Source: G965197555 sp965197555 (GTDB lineage Bacteria; Chloroflexota; Dehalococcoidia; Lucifugimonadales; UBA3495). Taken from it: a stretch of 64,000 bases of DNA. Position numbers and translations under genes: made by a program. The notes below the pieces were generated by a model. It was given only the letters and a program-made list of their open reading frames with translations. It made no database searches and was not told the DNA's origin. This document shows positions 25,261 to 33,947 of this stretch, piece after piece. The stretch covers positions 806,001 through 870,000 of the forward strand of contig OZ240213.1 of the NCBI GenBank assembly GCA_965197555.1, in the 5' to 3' direction. Positions within the stretch are counted from its first letter, which is position 1, and every line of letters starts with the position of its first letter.

Positions 25261-26529
25261 TTAGCCGAAAAGACCTTCCTCCCCCAAACGGGCTATGTCA
25301 TCACTGCTGTAGCCAAGCTCCTTCAGGATCTCACCGGTGTGCTGGCCCAACGCTGGAGAGGCCCGGGTCGGAGCGACGCCGGCATCACTGAATTGCGCCA
25401 AGGGACCCACCATGGTTACTTTTCCTGCCTCCAGGTGCTCGACTTGAACAGCGAGTCCGTTGGCTTGCACCTGGGGGTCATTGGTTAGGTCTTCAACGAA
25501 TCGGACTGGGCCAACCGGAATGCCCCGTGCTTCCAATAAGTCGAGCCATTCCGCCACGGCTTTTTGGCGAAACATCAACTCCGCTTCGGCCACCAGGCGT
25601 TGGCCGAAGGCCAAGGATTCTTGGGAATTAGGGTCATATCCAGGGTCGAACCGGATGTCACTCAACCCAAGGGCCTCCAACAGCCGCAGGCGTAAAGGGT
25701 CGCTGAGACAACCGACCGCCAGCGCGCCATCCTTGGCCATGTAGACCCGATAGTAGATATTTCCTGGCGCCGGTTGGTGGGATGCCTGGTAAGTTTCGTT
25801 GATTACGTCATAGGTGGCTGAGCCCTCTGCCATCGCGGTTAACTCGGCGAGGATGTCGGAGCGGTGCTTAATGTCCAAGGAGTCAACTTGCAGGAACCGC
25901 ATAGCCAGCAACGCAAGAGCCGATCCCAGAAGCGTGGTCTCGATTCGCTGGCCGCGTCCAGTACGCTCCCGGGCGAATAGCGCGGCACATACAGACCAGG
26001 CCATGCAAAACCCGGAGGTGGTATCGATCAAGGGGCTGGACCAAATATGTTGGGGGACGCCCTGTTGCAACTTGCCTTCCGCGGCGATCATTCCCGACAT
26101 AGCCTGCAGCACCAAGTCATAGCCCGGCCGCTGCGAGTCCGGCCCCTCACGGCCATAAGCTGTCAGGTCGCAGTAAACAATGCCTGGGTTCACTTCAGCA
26201 AGGCTGGCATAGTCGACGCCGAGCCTAACAACCACGTCAGGCCGGTAGTTGACCAGAACCACGTCGGTGCCAACGATCAGACTCCGTAAAATTTCCTTGG
26301 CGTGGGGCCGGGTCAAGTCCAACGGCAAGCTCCTTTTCCCTCGATTGTACGCCATGAATTGTCGGCTTTCGCTGGGTAAGAATGATTGGACGAACCGCCA
26401 TGGATCACCCCAGGGCGGCTCAACCTTAATGACCTCCGCCCCAAGGTCGGCGAGCAACATACCTGCCATGGGTGCGGCGATTATCTCGCTGAACTCGACT
26501 ACCTTCACTCCGTCCAAGGGACCAGACAT
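25261..26529 (-). CDS. CaiB/BaiF family CoA-transferase
   Basis: 422 residues from the ATG at 26529, with AAGGAG about 10 bases upstream. Motifs: VKVVEFSEIIAAPMAGMLLADLGAEVIKVEPP, NYRPDVVVRLGVDY, and the conserved Asp region PGYDLVLQAMSG. Class III CoA-transferases move CoA between carboxylic acids without a covalent Ser/Cys step, using this Asp as acyl carrier. The acids are unknown. Two more paralogs occur at 27842-30228. Confidence 0.92.
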   Translation of the reverse strand: MSGPLDGVKVVEFSEIIAAPMAGMLLADLGAEVIKVEPPWGDPWRFVQSFLPSESRQFMAYNRGKRSLPLDLTRPHAKEILRSLIVGTDVVLVNYRPDVVVRLGVDYASLAEVNPGIVYCDLTAYGREGPDSQRPGYDLVLQAMSGMIAAEGKLQQGVPQHIWSSPLIDTTSGFCMAWSVCAALFARERTGRGQRIETTLLGSALALLAMRFLQVDSLDIKHRSDILAELTAMAEGSATYDVINETYQASHQPAPGNIYYRVYMAKDGALAVGCLSDPLRLRLLEALGLSDIRFDPGYDPNSQESLAFGQRLVAEAELMFRQKAVAEWLDLLEARGIPVGPVRFVEDLTNDPQVQANGLAVQVEHLEAGKVTMVGPLAQFSDAGVAPTRASPALGQHTGEILKELGYSSDDIARLGEEGLFG

Positions 26530-26857
26530 TTGCCAGCTCTCCTTATCTACCGGGGAACAGGTTGCCATGCATTGACATCAGGCTCAAGGCTGCCGGGAAA
26601 GTGTAACTGTTTAGACTTAACGCGTCATTCCGGCCCCCGTGTCAAGTATGGGGCAGGCTTTGAGCCGGAATCTATAGCCTTTTCAAATAGACTAAGTTCC
26701 CTATGCTTGGCATTGCCGGATTCCCACTCCCCGTTTTCACGGGGACAAGCTTCGTCGGAAATGACGAGCCTGGGGTGGGGATGGCCCTCAACTCCGAACT
26801 GTTACATGAAAGTTGGTAGCTTGAAGCCTCAAGGCCCTTATGATAATCTACTTGCGT
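26530..26857. other. Gap between the CaiB/BaiF gene and tRNA-Pro
   Basis: 328 bases with no gene recognised. It must hold the promoters of the divergent CaiB/BaiF gene and tRNA-Pro; no clear boxes seen. Confidence 0.4.
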
Positions 26858-26934
26858 CGGGGCGTAGCGCAGCCCGGTAGCGCACCTGCATGGGGTGCAG
26901 GGGGCCGCCAGTTCAAATCTGGCCGCCCCGACCA
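26858..26934 (+). tRNA. tRNA-Pro (anticodon GGG)
   Basis: 77 bases with a 7-bp acceptor stem CGGGGCG / CGCCCCG, discriminator A and encoded CCA. The anticodon arm is CCTGC ATGGGGT GCAGG, giving anticodon GGG. T arm CCAG TTCAAAT CTGG. All arms fold well. Confidence 0.95.
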
Positions 26935-26966
26935 ACAGCCCCCGAAAGCAATCCAAGGACATTATT

Positions 26967-26995
26967 GAAGGCCACCGGCTCAGGCGGCCTTTTTC
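26967..26995 (+). terminator. Terminator after tRNA-Pro
   Basis: GAAGGCC (26967-26973) pairs with GGCCTTTTTC, with an inner CC...GG pair, followed by a T-run. It ends the tRNA transcript. Confidence 0.75.
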
Positions 26996-27263
26996 TTCGC
27001 CTGGGGAAGTGTCCCCTGCCTCTCTTTCAACCATCCTCAAAGCTCGGACACTCCAAAGCCGGCTTTGTTCAGCCGCCCCATCTACGCCTCAACTCTATCA
27101 TGCGCGTTGTCTTGGCCCAAGTTCCCCTGAACGCCGGACCGGATGGCATGGCACGGCGGTTAACTTCCCCTCACCCGCGAGCCCGGAATCGTCTCTCCAC
27201 CAACTGAGGAAAGTCGTTCCGAAACCGACACACGCTGGGATGACCGTAACTGATTGTGTTAGA

Positions 27264-27725
27264 ATGTTCCACATGGAGCAAGGGCAAGAGCAGCCGATCC
27301 ACTTCGATACCAACCGGGCCGCCATGAACCTGACGCTCATCATGGCGTTGGTTGTAGTCGTGTTGGGCTTTGGCCTTGGGGGGGGGGAGCCGGTGTGGTG
27401 GTTCATTGTCTTGGGGTTGGGCATGGCTGTGTATTCCTGGCTCACGACCCCGAGACGGTTTCTCATTTATCTCAACGCTCTAGTTATTGCCTTTGGGTGG
27501 CCTCGAGTAAGGGTTATACCCTTCACCCAAATATCACATCCGGAGACGCTAACTACGCCAATAGGAGAACGCCTCCAAGTGCGGCTGGAGAACGGGCGGA
27601 GGGTTATGCTGCCGACAAAGAATCCCAGGGAGTTCCGGGACCGGTTGGACGAAGCATTGGACAATTTCCATGGTAGTCAACCTAAGCAGGAGATCCTGGG
27701 AGAAGAGTCGGACACGCCTTACTAA
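27264..27725 (+). CDS. Small membrane protein with bacterial PH-like domain
   Basis: About 153 residues; I take the ATG at 27264, and 27273 is also possible. Two membrane segments (LTLIMALVVVVLGFGLG and PVWWFIVLGLGMAVYSWL) are followed by a soluble beta-rich part: RVRVIPFTQISHPETL, RLQVRLENGRRVMLPTKNPREFRDRLDEAL. This resembles YdbT-type bacterial PH domains, which often end in such a phosphate-free beta-sandwich and a helix. A long upstream extension of the frame overlaps tRNA-Pro and is not coding. Role unknown. Confidence 0.7.
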   Translation: MFHMEQGQEQPIHFDTNRAAMNLTLIMALVVVVLGFGLGGGEPVWWFIVLGLGMAVYSWLTTPRRFLIYLNALVIAFGWPRVRVIPFTQISHPETLTTPIGERLQVRLENGRRVMLPTKNPREFRDRLDEALDNFHGSQPKQEILGEESDTPY

Positions 27726-27754
27726 GGAAGATTGGCAGGGCGACTGGGGTTCCA

Positions 27755-27785
27755 ACCCCCGTGGGACATGTGCCACGGGGTTTTT
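27755..27785 (+). terminator. Intrinsic terminator
   Basis: ACCCCCGTGG / CCACGGGGT stem around a GACATGTG loop, followed by TTTTT. Ends the membrane-protein transcript. Confidence 0.85.
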
Positions 27786-27841
27786 GTTTGCCTGGGAGTG
27801 AACGGCGTTGTCTAGCAGTTTGGAGTCAGGACCCTAGTTAG

Positions 27842-29026
27842 TTAATAGATGACTTGGGCTTCAACCAGCGCTTCAATTTCCTGGTCTGATAGAGCAAGGA
27901 GTTCCCGGAACACGTACTGGTTGTGCTCGCCGCGAACCGGCTGGCCGCTGATTGTGCCCTCCGCCAAGCCGTTAAACCGCCAGGGAGACCCTGGCATCTC
28001 TCTCGACGTGGCACCACCTTGGCCCTCGTAGGTCTGGAAGAAATCACGGCTTCTTAGATGAGCGTTGGACCACAGTTGTCCCGCGTCTAAGGCAGTCCCT
28101 GCTGCTATTCCCGATGCTTGTAACCTGGCCATTAAATCCGCGGCATCGAGGCTCTTGGTATGGGATGAGATGATTTCGTTTAGAGCCTCATGGTTCCGCC
28201 GACGGTCCAGGGGATTGGCAAATCGCGGATCATGAATCAAATCGTCCCTGCCCAGCGCCGAGCACAGGCCCTGCCACTGGCCGTCGTCGGCCACCGCGAT
28301 CCCTATCCATTGGTCGTCCCCCCGGCAGGGATAATTGCCGTGGGGAGCCCAAGCTTCGTGTCGATTACCCATGGCGGGCCGTCCTCGGCTGTTCATGGAG
28401 TAGTCCAGGATAATCTCGGGGAGCAACATGGTTGTGGCTTCAGCCATGGAGAGGTCTATGTATTGACCTTCACCTTGCTCCCAACGCCGGTACAGGGCGG
28501 CGTTCACCAGGAACACTTGAAGCATACCCACCATTGGGTCCGTCCAGATTCCGCCAATCTCCGGTTCCCTACCCGGAAAACCTTGAAGCGCGCTCCACCC
28601 GGTGTAACACTGGACTAGCGTCCCGTAGGCCACATGGTTGGTATCCGGGCCCGTGTGGCCCAATCCCGCAGAGGAAACCATAATCAGGTCTGGGCTTTCC
28701 TGACGCAATTGCTCGTACCGTAACCCAATCCGGTCGATTACCCCAGGAGCGAAGTTCTCGATCACTACGTCGCTGAGCTTGATCAACCGCTTGGCCAAGT
28801 CGACACCGGTCGGGTCAGCCAGATTCAGCGTGATGCTCTTTTTGCATTGGTTGATAAAGTGACTGATGGTCCGTTCCCGGTAAGGGTCCGGACGCCTGTT
28901 GCTTTCAATCCTGATGACCTCGGCCCCCATGAGGCCAAGATAGCGGGTGCAGGTGGGTCCAGCTATCTGCCAGCTGAAGTCGGCAATCCTCACCCCGGTT
29001 AATGGCAATATTTCCGTAGTGGTCAT
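27842..29026 (-). CDS. CaiB/BaiF family CoA-transferase (second of pair)
   Basis: 394 residues from the ATG at 29026, which overlaps the preceding stop as ATGA. Motifs: VRIADFSWQIAGPTCTRYLGLMGAEVIRIE, DVVIENFAPGVIDRIGL, SSAGLGHTGPD and WNPHGNYPCRGDD-like region (WAPHGNYPCRGDDQW). It lacks a clear GYDxxxQ Asp segment at the expected spot (HVAYGTLVQCYTGW is seen instead). In tandem CaiB pairs one subunit is often inactive or regulatory, so this may be the non-catalytic partner. Coupled translation with the upstream paralog fits a heteromeric enzyme. Confidence 0.9.
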   Translation of the reverse strand: MTTTEILPLTGVRIADFSWQIAGPTCTRYLGLMGAEVIRIESNRRPDPYRERTISHFINQCKKSITLNLADPTGVDLAKRLIKLSDVVIENFAPGVIDRIGLRYEQLRQESPDLIMVSSAGLGHTGPDTNHVAYGTLVQCYTGWSALQGFPGREPEIGGIWTDPMVGMLQVFLVNAALYRRWEQGEGQYIDLSMAEATTMLLPEIILDYSMNSRGRPAMGNRHEAWAPHGNYPCRGDDQWIGIAVADDGQWQGLCSALGRDDLIHDPRFANPLDRRRNHEALNEIISSHTKSLDAADLMARLQASGIAAGTALDAGQLWSNAHLRSRDFFQTYEGQGGATSREMPGSPWRFNGLAEGTISGQPVRGEHNQYVFRELLALSDQEIEALVEAQVIY

Positions 29027-30228
29027 ACCGCGTCCGTCTCTCGTAGGGTCCTGAAGTCCTTTCCCCCAACTTTGTCCCTGAAGACGGTGCTGTTGTGTTC
29101 TCCCAGCAATGGGGCCGGAGTTAGCTCGAACTCCCGGCCGGAAGCCAAGCGGATAGGAAAGCCTGGGTACCAATGCTTTCCGGCGACGGGGTGCTCGACC
29201 TGGGTAAAGAACCCCCTAGCACGAAACTGGGTGGCCTCGAATAGATCGCCGGCGGTGTTAAGAGGAAAAGCTGGGACCCGGTGCGCCTGGGCAAGCCGGT
29301 ATACTTCTTCCTTGTGGTATAGAGACGTCCTCGAAGCCAACAACGGTTCCAGATCGTCCCAGTTGGCTAATCGGGACTCCCGGGTGGCGAACCTAACATC
29401 GGAGGCCCACTCCGGGTTGTCCATAAAGCCGATAGCGCGCTCCCACTGGTCCTGTTGGCGCGGCGAGATAGCGACGTAGCCATCTATGCAAGGCAAGAGA
29501 GCGAGTAGAGACTGACGGGTAACATCTTCGCGGCGACGGACTGGATTGCCCAAAGAAAATTCTGCCAGCGTGGTCTGGAGCAGTAACGCCAGAGCCTCCA
29601 TACCCGACACATCAACGTGGCATCCCTTACCTTGACTGCGACGCCGGTTCAAAGCCGTCACCGACGCGGTAGCCCCGGCTAGACCAGCGACGAATTCCGC
29701 CTGCCGTGCCGCCAGTTGCAACGGTGGCTGGGCCTGCAGGTCTTCCACTGGTCCAGGGTGCTCTCTGGAGTGGCCGCTAAGGTTGCAAACGGTGAGGTTA
29801 TTGGCCAGGTAGTCGGCCCACGGGCCGGAATTGCCAAATGGGGTGACGGAGGTAAGCACTAGATTGGGATTCCGGGCGCTGAGAACGTTGTAGCCGATTC
29901 CCAGGTCCCCCAAATAAGATGGGGGGAAGTTTTCAATGATCAGGTCAGTCTGGTCCACCAATTGGAGCAACAACTCCCGGCCCGTGGCGGTTTCCAGGTT
30001 GATAGTTACCCCAAGCTTGTTGGCGTTGAGAGCGAGGAACAGCCCGCTCTGCTCCGGGTCGGGAAGGTCGCCGGGGAAAGGCCCCATGGACCGCGCCGGG
30101 TCGCCCGTAGGTGGTTCGACCTTGATTACTTGAGCTCCCAGGTCGGCAAGCAGCTTGGCACACAAGGGCCCGCTAATTTCTCGACCCAGGTCTAGGACAT
30201 TGACATTTTCCAGGAGGTTAAAGCCCAT
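29023..30228 (-). CDS. CaiB/BaiF family CoA-transferase (first of pair)
   Basis: 401 residues from the ATG at 30228, which has AGCAGGAT 5 bases upstream. Motifs: LDLGREISGPLCAKLLADLGAQVIKVEPP, NKLGVTINLET, IIENFPPSYLGDLGIGY. The catalytic Asp segment is divergent here too (ADYLANNLTVCNLSG), so neither subunit shows the textbook GYD; one may use another residue or the pair may be a binding protein. It is transcribed away from the decarboxylase-like pair across a 274-base shared promoter region. Confidence 0.9.
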   Translation of the reverse strand: MGFNLLENVNVLDLGREISGPLCAKLLADLGAQVIKVEPPTGDPARSMGPFPGDLPDPEQSGLFLALNANKLGVTINLETATGRELLLQLVDQTDLIIENFPPSYLGDLGIGYNVLSARNPNLVLTSVTPFGNSGPWADYLANNLTVCNLSGHSREHPGPVEDLQAQPPLQLAARQAEFVAGLAGATASVTALNRRRSQGKGCHVDVSGMEALALLLQTTLAEFSLGNPVRRREDVTRQSLLALLPCIDGYVAISPRQQDQWERAIGFMDNPEWASDVRFATRESRLANWDDLEPLLASRTSLYHKEEVYRLAQAHRVPAFPLNTAGDLFEATQFRARGFFTQVEHPVAGKHWYPGFPIRLASGREFELTPAPLLGEHNSTVFRDKVGGKDFRTLRETDAV

Positions 30229-30502
30229 GTAATCCTGCTTGCTGAATACCAGGTAATCACTAACGGGCGAGATGCCCCCGCCACATGGAGCTGCAAGAAC
30301 CAAGGGCGTTGAGCAGGGATTTTAGCAACGTGGGTATATGGCGTCAAATGAGTAGCCTGTGCCCATGATTGGAATCTAGGCGGGTTTTTGACAATCCCGA
30401 AGCCCGCTGCTAATGTTTAACCCGCTTTAGCTCGTCGCCATGGCGGCTCCTTCATTTACGAAGTGCCGCCCCATTGTTGGCCGCAAAGAGGGTGTTTCAT
30501 CG
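30229..30502. promoter_or_regulatory. Divergent promoter region
   Basis: A 274-base region between two divergently transcribed operons (CaiB pair and TPP-dependent decarboxylase pair). Both must be driven from here, so a shared regulator is possible. No clear -35/-10 boxes or operator palindromes were recognised. Confidence 0.4.
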
Positions 30503-31009
30503 ATGACTTGGGCCGAGACGATTGTGCAGGCGTTAAAGAACTGGGATACTTCGCTGGTGGCCTATGTGCCTGACATTTCGATACACCAGGTTACCAGCCT
30601 GATAGATGTCGACCCCTTCTTCCACCTGGTTTCAGCAGCTCGGGAAGAGGAAGCTATCGGCGTAGCTGTCGGGGCATACGCGGCGGGCCGGAACTCGGCG
30701 GTGTTTATGCAGTCCAGCGGGTTCGGCAACAGTGTCAATGCGCTGGCCAGCTTGTGCATACCCAGCCGCACGCCCATACCGCTGTTCATCAACCTGCGTG
30801 GTGGGACCGGGGAGTTCAACATAGCCCAGGTAGCCATGGGCAGGACCACTCGTCCGATATTAGACCTGTTGGGTCTGGTCCACTTTACTCTAGAGGATGA
30901 ATACAATATGGACCGCTTAGTGGATGGCGCCCTCAAGCTTTGCCACGCTAACCGCCAGCCCGTGGCCATATGCCTGACCCAAATGCTGCACGGGGGTAAG
31001 ATTGCGTAG
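30503..31009 (+). CDS. TPP-dependent sulfopyruvate/phosphonopyruvate decarboxylase-like alpha subunit
   Basis: 168 residues from the ATG at 30503 with AGAGGGTG about 9 bases upstream (an ATG at 30440 is possible). Matches the N-terminal pyrimidine-binding domain of the ComD/Ppd family: catalytic Glu in AREEEAIGVAVGAYAAG, then FMQSSGFGNSVNALASL and LINLRGGTGEF-like segment (PLFINLRGG). These enzymes decarboxylate 3-sulfopyruvate to sulfoacetaldehyde or phosphonopyruvate to phosphonoacetaldehyde. The beta subunit follows with an 8-base overlap. Substrate not decided by motifs. Confidence 0.88.
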   Translation: MTWAETIVQALKNWDTSLVAYVPDISIHQVTSLIDVDPFFHLVSAAREEEAIGVAVGAYAAGRNSAVFMQSSGFGNSVNALASLCIPSRTPIPLFINLRGGTGEFNIAQVAMGRTTRPILDLLGLVHFTLEDEYNMDRLVDGALKLCHANRQPVAICLTQMLHGGKIA

Positions 31010-31553
31010 ATTCGAGGCCACCAAATTGATCGTGGACTTGGCGGGCGATCTCCCCATCGTGAGTAACCTGGGGCCCACCACCGATGAGCTCTGGCACGCT
31101 GGACACCGGGACCGGAACTTCTATACCTACGGTAGCATGGGTCTTTGCTCTTCCATTGCCCTGGGTATTGCCCTCTCCACCGATGAAAGAGTGGTCTCCT
31201 TGGACGGAGACGGATCGTTATTGATGAACATGGGCACTATCGCTACAGTGGGAAGGGAGCAGCCCGGAAATCTAATCGTGATTGTCTGGGACAATGAAGA
31301 ATGGGCCCAAACCGGTCACCAAGCCAGTCACACCGCTAAAGGCACAGACTTGGCCCAGGTGGCACAAAGCTGCGGTATTCGCAATACCAACACGGTCCGG
31401 AATCTAGAAGACCTGGAATCTACTTTCCTGACCGCGCTGCGAGAGGAAGGCCCCTGGTTCATCGTGGCCAAGATCGAGGAGGCGGAATACCTGCCGGTGG
31501 CCCCCATAGAGCCAGAGATGACGCTTTATAGGTTCCGAAACTCCTTCAAGTAG
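31002..31553 (+). CDS. TPP-dependent sulfopyruvate/phosphonopyruvate decarboxylase-like beta subunit
   Basis: 183 residues from a TTG at 31002, with GGGGGTAAG just upstream. It is the TPP-diphosphate domain: the metal-binding motif LDGDGSLLMNMGTIATVG matches GDG(S/A)x(20-30)N, with the following IVWDNEEWAQTGHQ. Overlap with the alpha gene implies coupled translation into an alpha/beta heteromer like ComDE. It may feed sulfonate or phosphonate breakdown together with the divergent CaiB pair. Confidence 0.88.
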   Translation: MRRFEATKLIVDLAGDLPIVSNLGPTTDELWHAGHRDRNFYTYGSMGLCSSIALGIALSTDERVVSLDGDGSLLMNMGTIATVGREQPGNLIVIVWDNEEWAQTGHQASHTAKGTDLAQVAQSCGIRNTNTVRNLEDLESTFLTALREEGPWFIVAKIEEAEYLPVAPIEPEMTLYRFRNSFK

Positions 31554-31794
31554 TCCCGTCCTCCAACCGCTCGGGGGAAGCGACCCTCCCCGGTCTCCGT
31601 TTGGCTTTAACCTGGTCGACCTGATTGGGCAACTAGGCACGCGATCTAATAAACGGCCGGAACCGGTGTGTTTGGTGGCGTCGCGCAGCGACAAATATAT
31701 CCCGGCCATGGACCCGAAAGGGGTACAGGCCGGGATGGTGATCCAGGTGCGTAGAGTTGACCGTAGAGTGTCTGTCGTCCCTGGTAGCCGCCGG
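31554..31794. other. Intergenic region, nothing recognised
   Basis: 241 bases between convergent genes. One plus-strand frame stays open for about 60 codons across the boundary but has no start or family match. Confidence 0.4.
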
Positions 31795-32571
31795 TCAGTT
31801 CTTTACGTATTGGTCAAACCAGGCAATAGTCCTGGATAGGGCGTCATTTGCGGCGTCCTCCCGGTAGTCGGCCCTTTCGTCGCAGTTGAAGCCATGACCC
31901 GCATTCTCGTACGCCTTGAAGTCGTAGGTCACACCGGCTTCCTTGAGCTTGGCCTCAATCTGGCTCACGTCTTCGGGACTCGGGTTGGTGTCCTCCGCCC
32001 CGAAGTTGCCCATGACCGGAATTTTGATTTGATGCGTCAGGTCGACGGGAGCTGGACCATCGCCAAAGGGTAGCAGGATACGGCCCCCGTAGTAGACACT
32101 GGCGGCGCTGAGGCCGGAGCAGCTAGTGGCAGCCAGATAGGTGATGCGCCCGCCAACGCAGTATCCCACGATTCCAATCTTACGTCCTGCGGTTCTGGCG
32201 TATCGGTTTTGCAGGTAGTCAATGGCCACGTTGAGGTCTTCGACAATCTCATCGTCCCTGAAGCTCTCCATGTATCGCTGCCTGGCGGCGGCGTCCTGAT
32301 CGCCATATCCCAGTTTGGGGTTGGGATGTTCACGGTGATACAGGGCCGGGGCAACGGCTACGTAGCCCTCCTCAGCAAACCGGTCGCATACTTTTTCGAT
32401 ATGGCGGGTGACGCCAAAGGCCTCCTGTACTACGATTATGGCGGGAAAATTAGTGCCTGCGCTGGGCGGAGGATGGCTAACGTAGGTGGCCATGTCCTGA
32501 CCTTGCTGCCCTTGCAATTCGTCGAATTCACGCTCGCCAGGAAACCGGAGATTCTCCCAAAATGACGTCAT
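31795..32571 (-). CDS. Dienelactone hydrolase family protein
   Basis: 258 residues. The catalytic Cys is in VGYCVGG, Glu in VVQEAFGV, Asp in FGAEDTNPS, and His in ENAGHGFN, the Cys-Asp-His layout of dienelactone hydrolases. Strong AGGAGGG before the ATG at 32571. Such enzymes open lactones in aromatic breakdown, but many paralogs act on other esters. Confidence 0.93.
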   Translation of the reverse strand: MTSFWENLRFPGEREFDELQGQQGQDMATYVSHPPPSAGTNFPAIIVVQEAFGVTRHIEKVCDRFAEEGYVAVAPALYHREHPNPKLGYGDQDAAARQRYMESFRDDEIVEDLNVAIDYLQNRYARTAGRKIGIVGYCVGGRITYLAATSCSGLSAASVYYGGRILLPFGDGPAPVDLTHQIKIPVMGNFGAEDTNPSPEDVSQIEAKLKEAGVTYDFKAYENAGHGFNCDERADYREDAANDALSRTIAWFDQYVKN

Positions 32572-32966
32572 GTTGTTCCCTCCTCGAATCCTTTGCTAGG
32601 TAATCAGATTCGGCGCCCTCTTAATTATAAGGACCCCAGATATTGCAATCCCCATCGGAAGCAGCCCCCTCGCCACTTTAAACTCTGACCAAGTAATGGG
32701 CACCGCGAGCGCTTTCGACTTGCTTAAGGATGCCGGGCAGCCCCGATTTTAACAAAGGCAGTAGTGACACTCAAGCTTGAGGTATTCAGTCCGAGGCAGC
32801 AGCCTTCGGCGATGCGACATCATTGGAGCAAGGGGGTTCTTCGCAGATCCATGCATCGTTCCCCGTGGGAGGTGCCTTCGGTACGATTAGAAGTGGTACA
32901 GGGGAGTGGTTGGTGAGAGGACAGGGGCGCTCCCAATCGAGGGAGCGCCCCTGTCGTGGCAGACCT
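32572..32966. other. Intergenic region with a long hairpin
   Basis: 395 bases. Only the terminator-like hairpin at 32920-32955 is recognised. Confidence 0.5.
32920..32955. terminator. Hairpin after the anchored protein gene
   Basis: 15-bp perfect stem GACAGGGGCGCTCCC / GGGAGCGCCCCTGTC with an AATCGA loop. No T-tract, so it may be a 3'-end stabiliser or a rho-dependent end for the minus-strand gene ending at 32967. Confidence 0.7.
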
Positions 32967-33893
32967 TTAAGATTGGACGCGCCTCTCTTCTATCTGGTCA
33001 ACCAATGCCTTTATCTCCGCAAGCGCGGCTTCCACCGTTTGTGGTGCGGACCGTTTGAACTCTAGGGCCTCACTCTTGGAAAGGCCGCTGAGGTCCAAAT
33101 GAAGCTGGACTTCAATAGCTAGATCCTCGTTGCGCAGGTCCATGCCGTAGTAAACCAGGCCACGGCGCAGGTCAGCCGAAAACATGCTGGGCTCGTGGGG
33201 CACCGGGTACCGCTGGAGCAAAGAAATGGTGCCCTTGTCGCTGTCAAACTCAAGGATCCTGTCTGAGCCGTCGGTATAGAACAGTGTTACCTCAGCCATG
33301 GTCAGGTCGTGGTCCCTGGTGTAATTGTCCAACTTGACGGTGCTGATCAGTGTTTCAAGCTCATCGTCGTATAGTGCGTAGAAGAGGGTTATCTCCCGGC
33401 TCTTGGTGTCTACTTGGAAAGAGTACCATGTGTCGGCCAATTCGCCGTTGGGCAACTTGACCTCTACAAGTCCTTCTTCCAACACTTCCCCGAAGTCGGC
33501 ATCGGGCAGCACCGGCGGAATATTGTTCTGCTGCGGGGCAGCCTCAACTTCTTGGGGCGGCTCCGGAATGACGGCGGCCGCTATCTTCTCTTCAGATTTG
33601 GGCTCAACAACGGCTACGGGTGTGGGCGCCGGTGCTCTTGTTGGCCTTGGCGTTGCGGTGGGCCTAGGAGTCGAAGTGGGTGCCTGAACCACGGGTTTGG
33701 CGACTTGGGCAGCGGGGGGTTGCTGGACCGCCTTCGGCGCTTCGGACTGTTGGTCCTTGGCTGAAAGGGAGCCGAAGGGCGCAGCAAAATATATTCCGAG
33801 AGCTAACACAAGTACGGAGACTACGACAAAGGATAAGATCAGTACTCGTTTGCCGGCAGAGCCCCTGCCTTCTGGTGCTCTTGAAGCTCTCAT
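32967..33893 (-). CDS. Membrane-anchored protein with Pro/Thr-rich linker, partner of the tubulin-like gene
   Basis: 308 residues. A short cytoplasmic basic N-terminus, one membrane helix (VLILSFVVVSVLVLALGIYFAA), a long Pro/Thr/Ala linker (TPRPTATPRPTRAPAPTP), then a beta-rich C-terminal domain of unknown family (ADTWYSFQVDTKSREITLFYAL, DYTRDHDL). The ATG at 33893 has AAGGAGC upstream. It follows the tubulin/FtsZ-like gene by 54 bases on the same strand, so it probably links the GTPase filament to the membrane or wall. Confidence 0.8.
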   Translation of the reverse strand: MRASRAPEGRGSAGKRVLILSFVVVSVLVLALGIYFAAPFGSLSAKDQQSEAPKAVQQPPAAQVAKPVVQAPTSTPRPTATPRPTRAPAPTPVAVVEPKSEEKIAAAVIPEPPQEVEAAPQQNNIPPVLPDADFGEVLEEGLVEVKLPNGELADTWYSFQVDTKSREITLFYALYDDELETLISTVKLDNYTRDHDLTMAEVTLFYTDGSDRILEFDSDKGTISLLQRYPVPHEPSMFSADLRRGLVYYGMDLRNEDLAIEVQLHLDLSGLSKSEALEFKRSAPQTVEAALAEIKALVDQIEERRVQS

Positions 33894-33947
33894 ATTTGCT
33901 CCTTTGCCTGGGATTGATATAAAGCTTGATTTGTTGACGACAGCAGC

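Noticed and set aside
26895..27263. N-terminal extension of the PH-like membrane protein
   Set aside because: The frame runs through tRNA-Pro and its terminator, so it is not coding.
31620..31840. Open plus-strand frame crossing the end of the dienelactone hydrolase gene
   Set aside because: No start with a ribosome site and no family match.
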